From contig CAZWEO010000016.1 in assembly GCA_964633115.1 (NCBI GenBank), positions 1-64,000 of the forward strand: a stretch of DNA of 64,000 nt, in the 5' to 3' direction. Made by a program: the position numbers and the translations under genes. The DNA is from B30-G6 sp964633115. Lineage in GTDB: Bacteria > Desulfobacterota > Desulfobacteria > Desulfobacterales > B30-G6. Below the pieces are notes generated by a model. That model ran no database searches. It was not told the origin of the DNA and worked only from the letters and a program-made list of their open reading frames with translations. Shown piece by piece: positions 9,051 through 17,555 of the stretch (the stretch's first letter is position 1; the number at the start of each line of letters is the position of its first letter).

Positions 9051-9542
9051 ATGCCCATATACGAATTCTACTGCCGCGATTGTCATACAATTTTCAATTT
9101 CTTCTCCGGTTCTGTGAACACAAAAACTGTCCCGCCCTGCCCTAAATGCCAAAAAAAACTTTCCCGACAGGTTTCCCGGTTTGCCATCACCGGCAAAGCG
9201 AAAGAAGATAATGACATGGACGATCTGCCCATTGATGAAGGTAAAATGGAGCAAGCCATGAATATGTTGGCCAGGGAGGCCGAAAATATCAATGAAGACG
9301 ATCCCAAGCAGGCAGCCAATTTGATGCGCAAACTCTCCGATATGACTGGGTTGAAGCTTGGCCCCGGTATGGATGAAGCCCTTCAACGTATGGAAAAAGG
9401 AGAAGATCCTGAGCAGCTCGAGGCAGAAATGGGCGACCTATTGGAAAATGAGGACCCCTTTATTCTGCCCCAAAAAAAATCGGGCAAAGCCAATGCTAAA
9501 ATGCCGGAACCGTTCCGGGATGAAACGCTATACGATCTATAG
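9051..9542 (+). CDS. FmdB-family zinc-ribbon protein
   Basis: Small cytoplasmic protein of the FmdB/CxxC_CxxC_SSSS family, named after a putative regulator of formamidase genes; the true role is unknown. It begins MPIYEFYCRDC and has a second CPKC pair at about residue 30, giving a four-cysteine zinc ribbon over the first 45 residues. The rest (about 50-164) is acidic and helical, with NLMRKLSDMTGLKLGPGMDEA and likely oligomerises or binds a partner. I chose the ATG at 9051 because GAGG lies six bases before it and the family starts MPIYE; an upstream ATG at 9039 is in frame. It ends with TAG. A second member of the family lies at the window end. Confidence 0.75.
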   Translation: MPIYEFYCRDCHTIFNFFSGSVNTKTVPPCPKCQKKLSRQVSRFAITGKAKEDNDMDDLPIDEGKMEQAMNMLAREAENINEDDPKQAANLMRKLSDMTGLKLGPGMDEALQRMEKGEDPEQLEAEMGDLLENEDPFILPQKKSGKANAKMPEPFRDETLYDL

Positions 9543-9640
9543 ATCGTGGTTTTAAGTTTTAAGACAGCTTAAAGCTATCCGCTGTTGGCTTTTCGCCTAC
9601 CTAAAACCTAACACTTAAAACCGTTTGTTGGGAGTTTATC

Positions 9641-10177
9641 ATGCCATCGAATGCCATTGATAGGATCCAAATCATTCAAGGTGATATCACCACCCTCGAT
9701 GTCGAGGCCATTGTGAATGCCGCTAATTCATCCTTACTGGGAGGTGGCGGTGTCGATGGGGCCATTCATCGCGCTGCGGGTCCGGATCTGCTGGCGGCGT
9801 GCCGAACACTAAATGGCTGCCCCACTGGCGAAGCCAAGCTGACCCGCGGTTATAATTTACCGGCCAAATATGTCATCCACACCGTAGGGCCAATTTATAG
9901 CGGCAAACCCGCAGACCCCGACATGTTGCATAGTTGTTATCAGAACAGTTTGAACATCGCCATCCACAAGGAATTGACCAGCATCGCTTTCCCCGCCATC
10001 AGTTGCGGGGTTTATGGATATCCCTTGGAAGAAGCCGCCGAGATTGCCCTGCAAACAACCCTTAAAACCATCCCCAACGCACCGCAATTACAGCAAATTT
10101 TATTTGTGCTCTTCTCGCAAGCTGACCAGACGGTTTATGTCCGTACGCTGGAACGCATTCTGACCGGATCCGCTTGA
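9641..10177 (+). CDS. Macrodomain protein, O-acetyl-ADP-ribose deacetylase-like
   Basis: Single macro (Appr-1''-p processing) domain that binds and probably hydrolyses ADP-ribose derivatives. The 178 residues match the MacroD/YmdB class. Key motifs are visible: GDITTLDVEAIVNAANSSLLGGGGVDGAIH (the NAAN and GGGGVDGAI adenine/distal ribose loops), TGEAKLTRGYNLPAKYVIHTVGP, and FPAISCGVYGYP. A GGGAG site precedes the ATG at 9641. It is followed by the Sec-containing protein but about 200 bases and a possible promoter lie between. Confidence 0.92.
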   Translation: MPSNAIDRIQIIQGDITTLDVEAIVNAANSSLLGGGGVDGAIHRAAGPDLLAACRTLNGCPTGEAKLTRGYNLPAKYVIHTVGPIYSGKPADPDMLHSCYQNSLNIAIHKELTSIAFPAISCGVYGYPLEEAAEIALQTTLKTIPNAPQLQQILFVLFSQADQTVYVRTLERILTGSA

Positions 10178-10378
10178 AAAAATGAGCTTCAACTCATAGA
10201 GCGTTTGGATAAAACTATTCTGGACGTGATCAATGATCCAGAAAAGACTCAAATTACCACCAATTTCGGAACGATGTTCTGACATACGCTCTATTGTTTT
10301 TTATTGACAAAACCTGTCTCGGTGAATAGTTTCTCAACATTCTCAATGAAAGTGACATTAATTAGCTAGGAGGAAACC

Positions 10379-10696
10379 ATGTTAGAAGTTACTGATGCAG
10401 CAACTGAGCAGATTACGGAGTATTTCAAGGGTAAAGAAGCATCTCCTATCCGAATATTCCTGAATGAAGGCGGCTGAGGCGGACCCGGACTTGCAATGGC
10501 TTTGGATGAGCCAAAAGACACCGATGACGTTTTTGAAGTGGAAGGTTTTAAATATCTCGTAAATAAGGAATTTTTGGAAAAGGCCAAACCGATCAAAGTC
10601 GATTTTGCCATGTATGGTTTTAAACTTGACTGCGGTATCGACTTTAGCGCAGCTTGCGGCAGTTGCAGCACCGAAGGCAGCTGTTGTTCCACCTAA
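10379..10696 (+). CDS. HesB/IscA-like selenoprotein (UGA read as selenocysteine)
   Basis: A 105-residue protein of the HesB/IscA family whose reading frame is interrupted only by TGA at 10475-10477 (residue 33, context NEGG-U-GGPGLAMAL). The position is that of the first conserved cysteine of IscA-type proteins, and this Sec variant is known from deltaproteobacteria. Reading through gives one continuous protein ending in a cysteine cluster (CGSCSTEGSCCST). The upstream part has its own strong AGGAGG site before the ATG at 10379, so a start after the TGA (10496) is unlikely. A GC-rich stretch directly after the TGA could form the bacterial SECIS stem; I could not fold it with certainty. A TTGACA at 10304-10309 may be the -35 box. 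A clear terminator follows. Likely role: Fe-S or metal/redox handling. Confidence 0.88.
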
Positions 10697-10713
10697 TCAT
10701 CTTCCGTCATATC

Positions 10714-10746
10714 AAGGGCAGCACGCTGGGTGTTGCCCTTTTTTTA
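10714..10746 (+). terminator. Rho-independent terminator after the selenoprotein gene
   Basis: AAGGGCA and TGCCCTT form a 7-bp stem around a 13-base loop and are followed by a run of T (TTTTTTT). It begins 18 bases after the TAA stop. Confidence 0.9.
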
Positions 10747-11040
10747 TGGATCATCCGGTTTAGGTGAATTTTACCAATGTGGTGGTATTTAAAAAAGAAC
10801 GTCCAACAGCGAACACTGAACATCGAATATGGAATTCTCTCCTTCTTATAAAAAGATGAGCGATGTGATTCCACATTCGACGTTGGATGTTGGATGTTCA
10901 ATGTTCGATGTTGATCATTTAACTCCTTCGACTTCTTTAGTTCTGTTAGACGAATTAGCAAACTACGCCCTGCCTAGATTCAAAAGTACCTGTATCCCGA
11001 AAGAACCTTTCTATTTTAAACTAGTACCCAATTACACTTC
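10747..11040. repeat. Intergenic region with family B repeats (GAACATCGAATATTGG type)
   Basis: No gene is supported. At about 10796-10830 and 10866-10915 lie short alternating motifs (AACACTGAACATCGAATATGG; CATTCGACGTTGGATGTTGG; TTCAATGTTCGATGTTG) in opposite orientation, forming a loose inverted repeat. Similar motifs appear at 17217-17262, 17455-17500 and 41395-41530. A ribosome binding site for the next gene lies at the right edge. Confidence 0.6.
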
Positions 11041-11055
11041 ATCTGGAGGCCTCTT

Positions 11056-11772
11056 ATGTCAGCAATCGAATATGGTATACATGAAAATGTTGCCCTCATC
11101 ACTATGAAGAGCGGCGAGAATCGATTTAATCCGGAATTCTTGGAGGCCTTTTTAAAAACGCTAAATCGAATCGAGCGTAAAACCGATGCAAAAACACTTG
11201 TGGTCACATCCGAACATGAAAAGATTTTTTCCAATGGCATTGATCTGGAATGGCTTGTACCAGTTTTGCAGCAGGGCGACATCAAAACCGCCCAGGCGTT
11301 TTTCTACTTATTGAATGATCTTTTCAAAAGGATTCTCACCTACCCCATGAATACCATCGCCGCTATTAATGGGCATGCTTTTGCTGGTGGCGCCATCTTC
11401 TGCTGTGCTTTCGATTTTAGATTCATGCGCTCGGATAGAGGTTTTTTTTGTTTCCCGGAGGTTGATCTGGGAATCCCTTTTCTGCCGGGCATGAATGCCA
11501 TCCTGAAAAAAACCATTCCCAGGTATAAGTTGGAGGAGATGCAATTCACCGGCAGCCGACTAACCGCCTATGAATGCCAAGAGCACCATATAATTACCAA
11601 AGCCTGCCAGCTGGCCACATTGATGCACGACGTCATGGATTTTGCCAAACCCTTGAATAAGGAACGATCCATCATGAAGGAGTTAAAGGGTCGCCTCAAT
11701 AATGAAATCGTCCAAATTATTGAAACCGAGGATCCGGCCTACATTGAGTCGGGAAATTTTAATATCAAATAA
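11056..11772 (+). CDS. Enoyl-CoA hydratase/isomerase family protein
   Basis: Crotonase-fold enzyme, 238 residues, closest in layout to delta3,delta2-enoyl-CoA isomerases that shift double bonds during beta-oxidation of unsaturated fatty acids. The two oxyanion-hole segments are visible: FSNGIDLEW (about residue 56) and NGHAFAGGAIF (about 106). FPEVDLGIPF supplies the catalytic glutamate expected of isomerases. Length is shorter than typical hydratases (about 260), as in the isomerase group. GGAGG precedes the ATG. It stands alone and ends in a bidirectional terminator shared with the cdaA fusion gene. Confidence 0.82.
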   Translation: MSAIEYGIHENVALITMKSGENRFNPEFLEAFLKTLNRIERKTDAKTLVVTSEHEKIFSNGIDLEWLVPVLQQGDIKTAQAFFYLLNDLFKRILTYPMNTIAAINGHAFAGGAIFCCAFDFRFMRSDRGFFCFPEVDLGIPFLPGMNAILKKTIPRYKLEEMQFTGSRLTAYECQEHHIITKACQLATLMHDVMDFAKPLNKERSIMKELKGRLNNEIVQIIETEDPAYIESGNFNIK

Positions 11773-11806
11773 GAATTTTTCATGCTCCGCATGGGAAATT
11801 CTTATT
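11768..11806. terminator. Bidirectional terminator between convergent genes
   Basis: A 17-bp stem (11768-11784 with 11790-11806, including two T-G pairs) with a CTCCG loop sits between the isomerase-like gene (+) and the cdaA fusion gene (-). It overlaps both stop codons. A/T-rich flanks on both sides suit termination in both directions. Confidence 0.75.
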
Positions 11807-13241
11807 ATTGCAGGGCGAGTTTGGGGCGAATGGTATAGTCTATGGTAAGCCGATCCTTGGAATTCTCAGCCACCCGTAACGACGCCGGTGTAAGCGCAAT
11901 TTTAACCGTAATACTGCCGGATGCTTTAAGTGTGTCCAAGGCAACTTTTTCTGTGTACATCGTTGATAACTTTTCTAAGATCTTTCTACCGCCCATCACT
12001 TTGATCCGTTCTGGACTTAATATCACATTCGCTAGGATCAGGTCTGGGGGGAGCTTTCCAGTCCAATCCACCTGAAGCGGCAGTTCTTTGATTATGGGAA
12101 CGTCCAGGGTGACATCCACAACCGAGGGATCGACACCTCGTAATATGATGCCAGGCGGCAGGCTAATGTTCTCGGATGTCAGGGTGTATTCATTCAAACC
12201 GACCACGGCCTTGCTTAAGTCGAGGCGAACCTTAACCTGTTCCGGTCGAATCGACTTGATCAAAGTACCGCCACCGCTTAGATCCAAATTGATACTATTC
12301 AGGGAAGATCCGATCAATTCCATATTGGGATCTCGATTCATATATTCGATGGGAACTTCCATGGTTGTCAAGGTTTCCTGTCCCCTGGAAAAACTAAACC
12401 ATGTGCCGGCAACAAACAGAAAAATCGCCATGGCGGCCAAGGCTAAACTCAGCTTTTCTTTTTCCCGCAATCCTTTATAATCACTCGACATTCCGCTGTC
12501 GGTACGCAGCAGTTCTTCCAACGCAAGATTGTTTTCGATCTCCTTTATATGGTCGCCTTTGACACCCACCACATGGCCAGTCTCTTCGGAAACCAAAACG
12601 ATAAGTGCATCTGATTTCTCGGCCAAACCCAGAGCGGCACGATGGCGAGTGCCATAAGCAGATGGCAAATCACTTCGCCGAGAAAGGGGCAAAATTGCTC
12701 CGACCTCTGTGACGCGGTCCCCCTGCACGATGGCAGCCCCATCGTGCACCGGGTTGTCAGGCCAGAAAATACTTAGAATCATTTCTTTGGTCAGAACGCC
12801 TCGCCAAGGAATCCCGCTTTGGATAAGCTCTTCCAGGTCATCTTTGCCGGGTATGACCAATAAAGCACCGATACGACGCTGGGCCAACTCATAGACACTA
12901 CTGGTTATGATTTGTACCGGTGTTTCGGCAACCTTGTGCGAAAATCCCCATAAAATTGCACCGATATTCTTGGCCTGGAGTACATTGCGGATTTCATTTC
13001 TAAATACAATGATGATGATGATTGCAGCAAACGCAATGATACCTTGCATGGCCCAGCTGGTGACAATCAATCCCATGTAGCCGGCAATGCGTTGAAAAAT
13101 CCATAGAAAACCGATACCGACGATCACGCGGAAAACATTGGTACCCCGAAATAGTACATAGAACCGAAAGAGGAAATAGCTCACAACGAGAATATCGAGG
13201 ATATCCTGCCAACGAATGTTGGTGAAAAAAGATGCCAGCAT
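11805..13241 (-). CDS. cdaA: Diadenylate cyclase CdaA fused to YbbR (CdaR-like) domains
   Basis: Membrane c-di-AMP synthase. The N-terminus has three transmembrane helices (about residues 10-85), then a DAC domain with the signature WPDNPVHDGAAIV and YGTRHRAALGL (DGA and RHR motifs needed for catalysis) at about 165-215. A fourth transmembrane helix (SLALAAMAIFLFVAGTWF, about 265-282) leads into two YbbR-type beta domains (about 290-375 and 380-470). In Firmicutes, CdaA and YbbR/CdaR are separate neighbouring proteins; here they form one chain. The ATG at 13241 is preferred; a TTG at 13253 directly after the upstream stop is also possible. The gene follows a DUF2914 protein and a tyrosine phosphatase on the same strand, nearly without gaps. 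Confidence 0.9.
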   Translation of the reverse strand: MLASFFTNIRWQDILDILVVSYFLFRFYVLFRGTNVFRVIVGIGFLWIFQRIAGYMGLIVTSWAMQGIIAFAAIIIIIVFRNEIRNVLQAKNIGAILWGFSHKVAETPVQIITSSVYELAQRRIGALLVIPGKDDLEELIQSGIPWRGVLTKEMILSIFWPDNPVHDGAAIVQGDRVTEVGAILPLSRRSDLPSAYGTRHRAALGLAEKSDALIVLVSEETGHVVGVKGDHIKEIENNLALEELLRTDSGMSSDYKGLREKEKLSLALAAMAIFLFVAGTWFSFSRGQETLTTMEVPIEYMNRDPNMELIGSSLNSINLDLSGGGTLIKSIRPEQVKVRLDLSKAVVGLNEYTLTSENISLPPGIILRGVDPSVVDVTLDVPIIKELPLQVDWTGKLPPDLILANVILSPERIKVMGGRKILEKLSTMYTEKVALDTLKASGSITVKIALTPASLRVAENSKDRLTIDYTIRPKLALQ

Positions 13242-13253
13242 ACTTATACCCAA

Positions 13254-13691
13254 TCAATCCGTAACGCTAAATCTCAATGTTTTAATGGTTTCCTTGTTCT
13301 TGTCCCGAATCTCCACACGCCATGGGCCTTTGTCCGCCTCTCTGAGTTGAATGCTGCTAAAGGTGCTCCATTGGGGCATCTTAAGCGTCAAGCGTTTACT
13401 GGTCACCAGTCGGTCATTTCGATACCAGTTGTGGTAAATCATGGTTTTACTGGGAACAATGTCAAAGGATGTAAAACAAAATATCTTACCGATGTCTAAA
13501 GAAAATGCCACAGACTGATTAACCGGCGCATACTCCTTTATACCTTCACACATGGTGGCTTTTTCCAGCGAAAGGGTATGTAGGTTGATGGATACGACCG
13601 ATGAGGCATTCTCCTGAGCAATTGCAACCTGCCACATATGCAAAACAACCCATATAATAAATCCGATTAGGATGATTCGTTTAGGTATCAT
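13254..13691 (-). CDS. Secreted DUF2914-domain protein
   Basis: A 145-residue protein with a clear signal peptide (positively charged start, hydrophobic core, cleavage around VAIA-QEN at residue 25). The mature part fits DUF2914: HNWYRNDRLVTSKRLTLKMP, then WSTFSSIQL and KGPWRVEIRDKNKETIKTLRFSV, the usual tryptophan-rich end. The role of this family is unknown; it acts in the periplasm or at the cell surface. Its start overlaps the preceding phosphatase gene by 11 bases and the cyclase gene begins 12 bases after its stop, so all three are probably translated from one mRNA. Confidence 0.72.
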   Translation of the reverse strand: MIPKRIILIGFIIWVVLHMWQVAIAQENASSVVSINLHTLSLEKATMCEGIKEYAPVNQSVAFSLDIGKIFCFTSFDIVPSKTMIYHNWYRNDRLVTSKRLTLKMPQWSTFSSIQLREADKGPWRVEIRDKNKETIKTLRFSVTD

Positions 13692-14154
13692 TCTGTTCCT
13701 TTAAATAAGTATAAACACCCGCTAAACAATCATGGATAAGCTGAGCTGATTGACGATAGAGCTTCAAATCAGCGCCAATGGGATCGGGTACGTCGTAGGG
13801 TGCCCGAGAACTGTCGAATGCACTTATCAAAAAACTCTTTGAGCTAGCCTTACGTTTGAGCGTTCGAATAACCTTTAGATGGTATTGTTCCATTACGAGT
13901 ATGAGGTTTGCTTTGGAAATCATTTGTTGAGACAATAATCTAGCCCGATGGGAAGATATGTCAACATCATATTCCTGCATGACCTTGATAGCGAAGTCTG
14001 TGGCCCAATTACCATGCAATGCGTCGGTACCCGCGGACGCTATCACCGCCTTTTCCTGAAAATTATCAGGCAAAAAATGTCTGAGCAGACCTTCAGCCAT
14101 GGGGCTACGGCAGATATTACCTGTGCAAACAACTAGGATGTTAACTGATTTCAT
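13681..14154 (-). CDS. Low-molecular-weight protein tyrosine phosphatase
   Basis: Cytoplasmic cysteine-dependent phosphatase (157 residues; arsenate reductase/LMW-PTP fold). The P-loop VCTGNICRSPMAEG has the nucleophile C10 and R16, and the general-acid loop is DVPDPIGAD (DP motif). In bacteria such enzymes often dephosphorylate tyrosine kinases of exopolysaccharide export. Here it is the first gene of a three-gene cluster with a DUF2914 protein and the c-di-AMP cyclase fusion. This context is unusual and may link tyrosine phosphorylation to envelope signalling; that is inference. Confidence 0.92.
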   Translation of the reverse strand: MKSVNILVVCTGNICRSPMAEGLLRHFLPDNFQEKAVIASAGTDALHGNWATDFAIKVMQEYDVDISSHRARLLSQQMISKANLILVMEQYHLKVIRTLKRKASSKSFLISAFDSSRAPYDVPDPIGADLKLYRQSAQLIHDCLAGVYTYLKEQNDT

Positions 14155-14333
14155 TGGCTCCCAAACGGTTTTTTATTTAATTTTTAACTTTTAATAGTAT
14201 GTTTTCTTTTACTTGCCGTCAAGGATGCTTATTGACTTACAGTAAATATTATTGGATAATATTTGCATTATTTTTCATGCGCTACTGTTCGCAAATCTAG
14301 TATGCGCAATGAATCCCCGCGAAGAGGTTTAGT

Positions 14334-14741
14334 ATGGAGAATACAGAAGACTACCTGCATGAAAATGATATTATATTGCACCTGATAAAAAAAATATTAG
14401 ACATGAGTGCTGCAGAACGACTGGATCTATTGGAAAAATTAGATGAGCTGCCGGTAAAATATTTAAGTCTGGGCGACCGTGACGGGATTCGGCGGCTCTA
14501 TGACCAGACCATATCATTTTCTACTCATGATCGTAAATATTCTGCTGTGTGCAAGGACATCAGCAATGGTGGCATCTTCATCCAAACCCAGGATGCTTTC
14601 CAGTTGGGACAGCTGGTAACCTTGGATATCCCTTTTAGTGCCAAGAATGAGTCGATAAAAATCCCGGCCGAAATTGTGCGTGTTGATACAGAAGGTGTCG
14701 GACTCAAATTCTTGAAAAAAGAAAATGTTACCTACGTATAA
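14334..14741 (+). CDS. PilZ-domain protein
   Basis: A 135-residue protein with a helical N-terminus (about 1-45) and a C-terminal PilZ domain that should bind cyclic di-GMP. The RxxxR motif may be RDGIR at about residue 49-53 and the second motif is DISNGG (DxSxxG type) at about residue 76-81. The spacing between motifs is normal for the family. There is no output domain, so it probably acts through protein contact. A second PilZ protein lies at 18408 and a pilus-type ATPase at 19552, which suggests c-di-GMP control of surface functions. Confidence 0.82.
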   Translation: MENTEDYLHENDIILHLIKKILDMSAAERLDLLEKLDELPVKYLSLGDRDGIRRLYDQTISFSTHDRKYSAVCKDISNGGIFIQTQDAFQLGQLVTLDIPFSAKNESIKIPAEIVRVDTEGVGLKFLKKENVTYV

Positions 14742-14782
14742 ATCCTGATTCTACGCCAGTGGAAACGACCTTCTGAATTCCC

Positions 14783-15982
14783 ATGACCCATCGTGATACC
14801 CCCATACCTGCAGCCGAAATCCGGCATCGATGTTCGCAGCTACAATTGGCCTTACAAAAAAACAATGTCGACGCCGGAATTATTATCCAACGTGTTGATC
14901 TATTGTATTTCTCAGGTACAGCCCAAAACGGCGTATTGTATATTCCGGCACATGGTGACCCGCTTCTTTTTATCAAGCGTTATTTCCCAAGGGCTAGAAA
15001 AGAATCTCCGCTGGAGCAGATTTTTTCCATTAAGTCGATTCAAGAATTCCCGAATCTTATAAGTAAACATCACGGCCAACAACCCAAAAGCTTGGGCCTG
15101 GAATTCGACGTGATGCCGGTTTCGGAATATCAATTTTTCAAGAGACTTTTTCCCTCCCCGAAGTTGGTGGATCTCTCTGCCATCATCCTGGATATTCGCA
15201 AGCTCAAATCAACATGGGATATCAAGCAAATGGAGCGGACAGCTGAGATGTCTGCGCTGACTTTTGACTATATGCGCCAAGTACTTATCCCCGGTATGAC
15301 TGAGATGGAATTTGCCAGCGCGTTTGAGGCCTTTGCCAGACAGGCGGGACATGCTGGCCAGTTACGTGTTCGAAATTATCAGACCGAAGGATATCCTTGG
15401 CATGTATTAAGTGGACCCAGCGGTGGCATGATCGGCGTGCTCGACTCTCCAGCCAGTGGGACAGGTAGCTCACATGCATTTCCTTGTGGTGCCAGCGCAC
15501 GAAAAATACAGTCACGCGAACCCATTATGGTTGATTTCGCATCAGTCCTTAATGGCTATCACATGGATGAGACCCGGATGTTCGCTATCGGAAAAATGCC
15601 ATCTGAAGCTTATGCTGCCAGCCAGGCCGCCATTGCAATCCATCAGGAACTCCTAAGGACCATCCGGCCGGGTATGTGCGCCCATGACGTCTATCACCGT
15701 TCAGTACAAACAGCCACAGCAATGGGTTTCAAAGATAGCTATCTGGGTATTCCCGGTCATCAGGTTTCCTTTATTGGACATGGAATTGGACATGAACTCA
15801 TCGAACCGCCATTTATCGCCCATGGCAAAGAAGATTTGCTGCTTGCGGGCATGACCATTGCGTTCGAACCAAAATTTGTATTCGCCAATGAATTTGCTGC
15901 CGGAATTGAATCCGTATTCCACATTACTCAATCCGACGCCCGTCTGATTTCAAAAACACCCGTGGAAATATTTACCCTATGA
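14783..15982 (+). CDS. M24-family metallopeptidase (Xaa-Pro aminopeptidase-like)
   Basis: A 399-residue pita-bread-fold hydrolase. The N-terminal domain (about 1-140) resembles creatinase/prolidase N domains and the C-terminal domain carries metal ligands: IMVDFASVLNGYHMDETR (two Asp), GHGIGHEL (His), IAFEPKF (Glu) and AGIESVF (Glu). It probably cleaves the bond before proline in peptides, but creatinase-like members act on other C-N bonds. The radical SAM gene starts 10 bases after its stop, so the two are likely co-transcribed. The ribosome binding site is weak. Confidence 0.85.
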   Translation: MTHRDTPIPAAEIRHRCSQLQLALQKNNVDAGIIIQRVDLLYFSGTAQNGVLYIPAHGDPLLFIKRYFPRARKESPLEQIFSIKSIQEFPNLISKHHGQQPKSLGLEFDVMPVSEYQFFKRLFPSPKLVDLSAIILDIRKLKSTWDIKQMERTAEMSALTFDYMRQVLIPGMTEMEFASAFEAFARQAGHAGQLRVRNYQTEGYPWHVLSGPSGGMIGVLDSPASGTGSSHAFPCGASARKIQSREPIMVDFASVLNGYHMDETRMFAIGKMPSEAYAASQAAIAIHQELLRTIRPGMCAHDVYHRSVQTATAMGFKDSYLGIPGHQVSFIGHGIGHELIEPPFIAHGKEDLLLAGMTIAFEPKFVFANEFAAGIESVFHITQSDARLISKTPVEIFTL

Positions 15983-15992
15983 GGAAGAATTT

Positions 15993-17150
15993 ATGAACAA
16001 TCGCCCAACATTTGATCAAGGTCCTATTCGGCCGCCAAATGAAGCCCGCAGCCTACTCCTGCGTTTTACCCGAAATTGCCCCTGGAATCAGTGCACGTTT
16101 TGTCCGGTTTATAAAAACCGAAAATTCTCCTTAAGAACTGTGGATGAGATCAAACAGGATATTCTTGCGGCCCGGAAGATTGCGGATGATATTCAGTCTC
16201 TGTCACAAGAATTGGGTTATGATGGCATTGTCAACGATACCGTCGCCAGTGCGATTTTAAACGACTCGCAGTACCATCACAACTATCACAGTATTGCTAC
16301 TTGGCTTTATTATGATACCCGAGCCTGTTTTCTGCAAGATGCTGACAATTTGGTCATGGTGACCAGTGATTTGGTTGAAGTACTTAATTTTTTAAGAAAA
16401 ACGTTCCCTGAAATCAAGCGGGTGACCACCTATTCACGCTCCAGAACTATTATTCGCAAATCGGTTGCATCTCTTACCAAGATCCACAAAGCAGGTTTGG
16501 ATCGTGTTCACATCGGGTTGGAAACCGGCTACGATCCTCTTCTCAAGTTAATGAAAAAGGGTGTAACCGCAGCCCAACAAATCGATGCAGGCCAGCGCAT
16601 CATGGCTGCTGGCATGGACCTATCCGAATATATCATGCCTGGCTTGGGTGGTCAGGAAATGTGGCACGAACATGCCGTGGAAACAGCCGAGGCAGTCAAT
16701 CAAATCAATCCCCACTTTATTAGATTGCGAAGCCTGCGGGTCCCCGAACGCATTCCGCTTTACCAAAAGTTGCAGGACGGTACCTTTACTTTGCAAACCG
16801 ATGATATGTTGGCAGAAGAAATTCGTGTGTTTATTTCCACCTTGGAAAACATCCACAGCACCGTTACCAGTGATCATATTATGAACTTGCTGGAGGAAGT
16901 GTCCGGCAAAATGCCGGAAGACAAAGCGGCCATGCTGGATGTCATTGCTGCTTATCAGAAGCTGTCCGACCAAGACCGTCTGATTTATCGGACAGGTCGC
17001 CGGGGTGGTGCTTACCGCTCCATCGCAGACCTGCAAAATGATCCCGCCACGTACTACAAAATACAGAATTTGATCGCCGAAGTCCGTGAGAAAGAGGGTA
17101 AGGCCGGGGTTGAGACCTTAATAACTCAATTGGCGGATCGGTATATCTGA
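15993..17150 (+). CDS. Radical SAM protein of unknown substrate
   Basis: A 385-residue radical S-adenosylmethionine enzyme. The cluster motif is NCPWNQCTFCPVY (about residue 28-40), with spacing C-x4-C-x2-C instead of the commonest C-x3-C-x2-C. Elp3/HemN-like barrel features follow: HIGLETGYDPLLKLMKKGVT (about 173-192), where the GLETG-type motif is conserved, and AAGMDLSEYIMPGLGG. No B12-binding or SPASM domain is visible. A strong GAGGAAG site precedes the ATG. It is apparently co-transcribed with the M24 peptidase. The substrate is not known. Confidence 0.8.
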   Translation: MNNRPTFDQGPIRPPNEARSLLLRFTRNCPWNQCTFCPVYKNRKFSLRTVDEIKQDILAARKIADDIQSLSQELGYDGIVNDTVASAILNDSQYHHNYHSIATWLYYDTRACFLQDADNLVMVTSDLVEVLNFLRKTFPEIKRVTTYSRSRTIIRKSVASLTKIHKAGLDRVHIGLETGYDPLLKLMKKGVTAAQQIDAGQRIMAAGMDLSEYIMPGLGGQEMWHEHAVETAEAVNQINPHFIRLRSLRVPERIPLYQKLQDGTFTLQTDDMLAEEIRVFISTLENIHSTVTSDHIMNLLEEVSGKMPEDKAAMLDVIAAYQKLSDQDRLIYRTGRRGGAYRSIADLQNDPATYYKIQNLIAEVREKEGKAGVETLITQLADRYI

Positions 17151-17555
17151 CTGAAAGGATTCGAGGATTCAAGGGTGCGAGGGTTCAAGGTAGGCCGAAA
17201 ATCTATCACGTTACATTCTAATTCTAACATCGAACATCCAACATTCAACATCGAACTTTGAACCAAAGAACCGCAGTAAAGCTTTGCTGAGCATACTAAA
17301 TGAACCATTAAATCAGTATATTATTTATGCTAAAGAACCGGATGGGTATATTGATTTGCCACTGGTCAAAAAATATTTTTGACCTTGGAAGCTACATATA
17401 AGTCCAGGATCCCTAAATCTTATCCCTTTATCCTTTCATACTGGTTACAATTTGCAGCCTTCGACGTTGAATGTTCGATGTTGGATGTTCGATGTTCAAA
17501 TAATTTTTTTAGATCAATCCAGAATTAAACCCCTCAACCCACGCCCCTCAAACCC
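17151..17555. repeat. Repeat-filled gap between convergent genes
   Basis: No gene is supported. GATTCGAGGATTCAAGGGTGC (17159-17190) is a purine-rich repeat type also seen at 47085-47112 and 21280-21325. Family B motifs (CATCGAACATCCAACATTC) occur at 17217-17262 and again, inverted, at 17455-17500 (TTGAATGTTCGATGTTGGATG). The two family B blocks could pair into a large hairpin spanning the gap and may help termination. Confidence 0.6.

Noticed and set aside
10496..10696. Short gene starting after the TGA at 10475
   Set aside because: The strong ribosome binding site and the family N-terminus are at 10379; the TGA is better read as selenocysteine.
17151..17555. CRISPR array because of repeated short motifs
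   Set aside because: The motifs are irregularly spaced, imperfect and in both orientations; there are no unique spacers and no cas genes.
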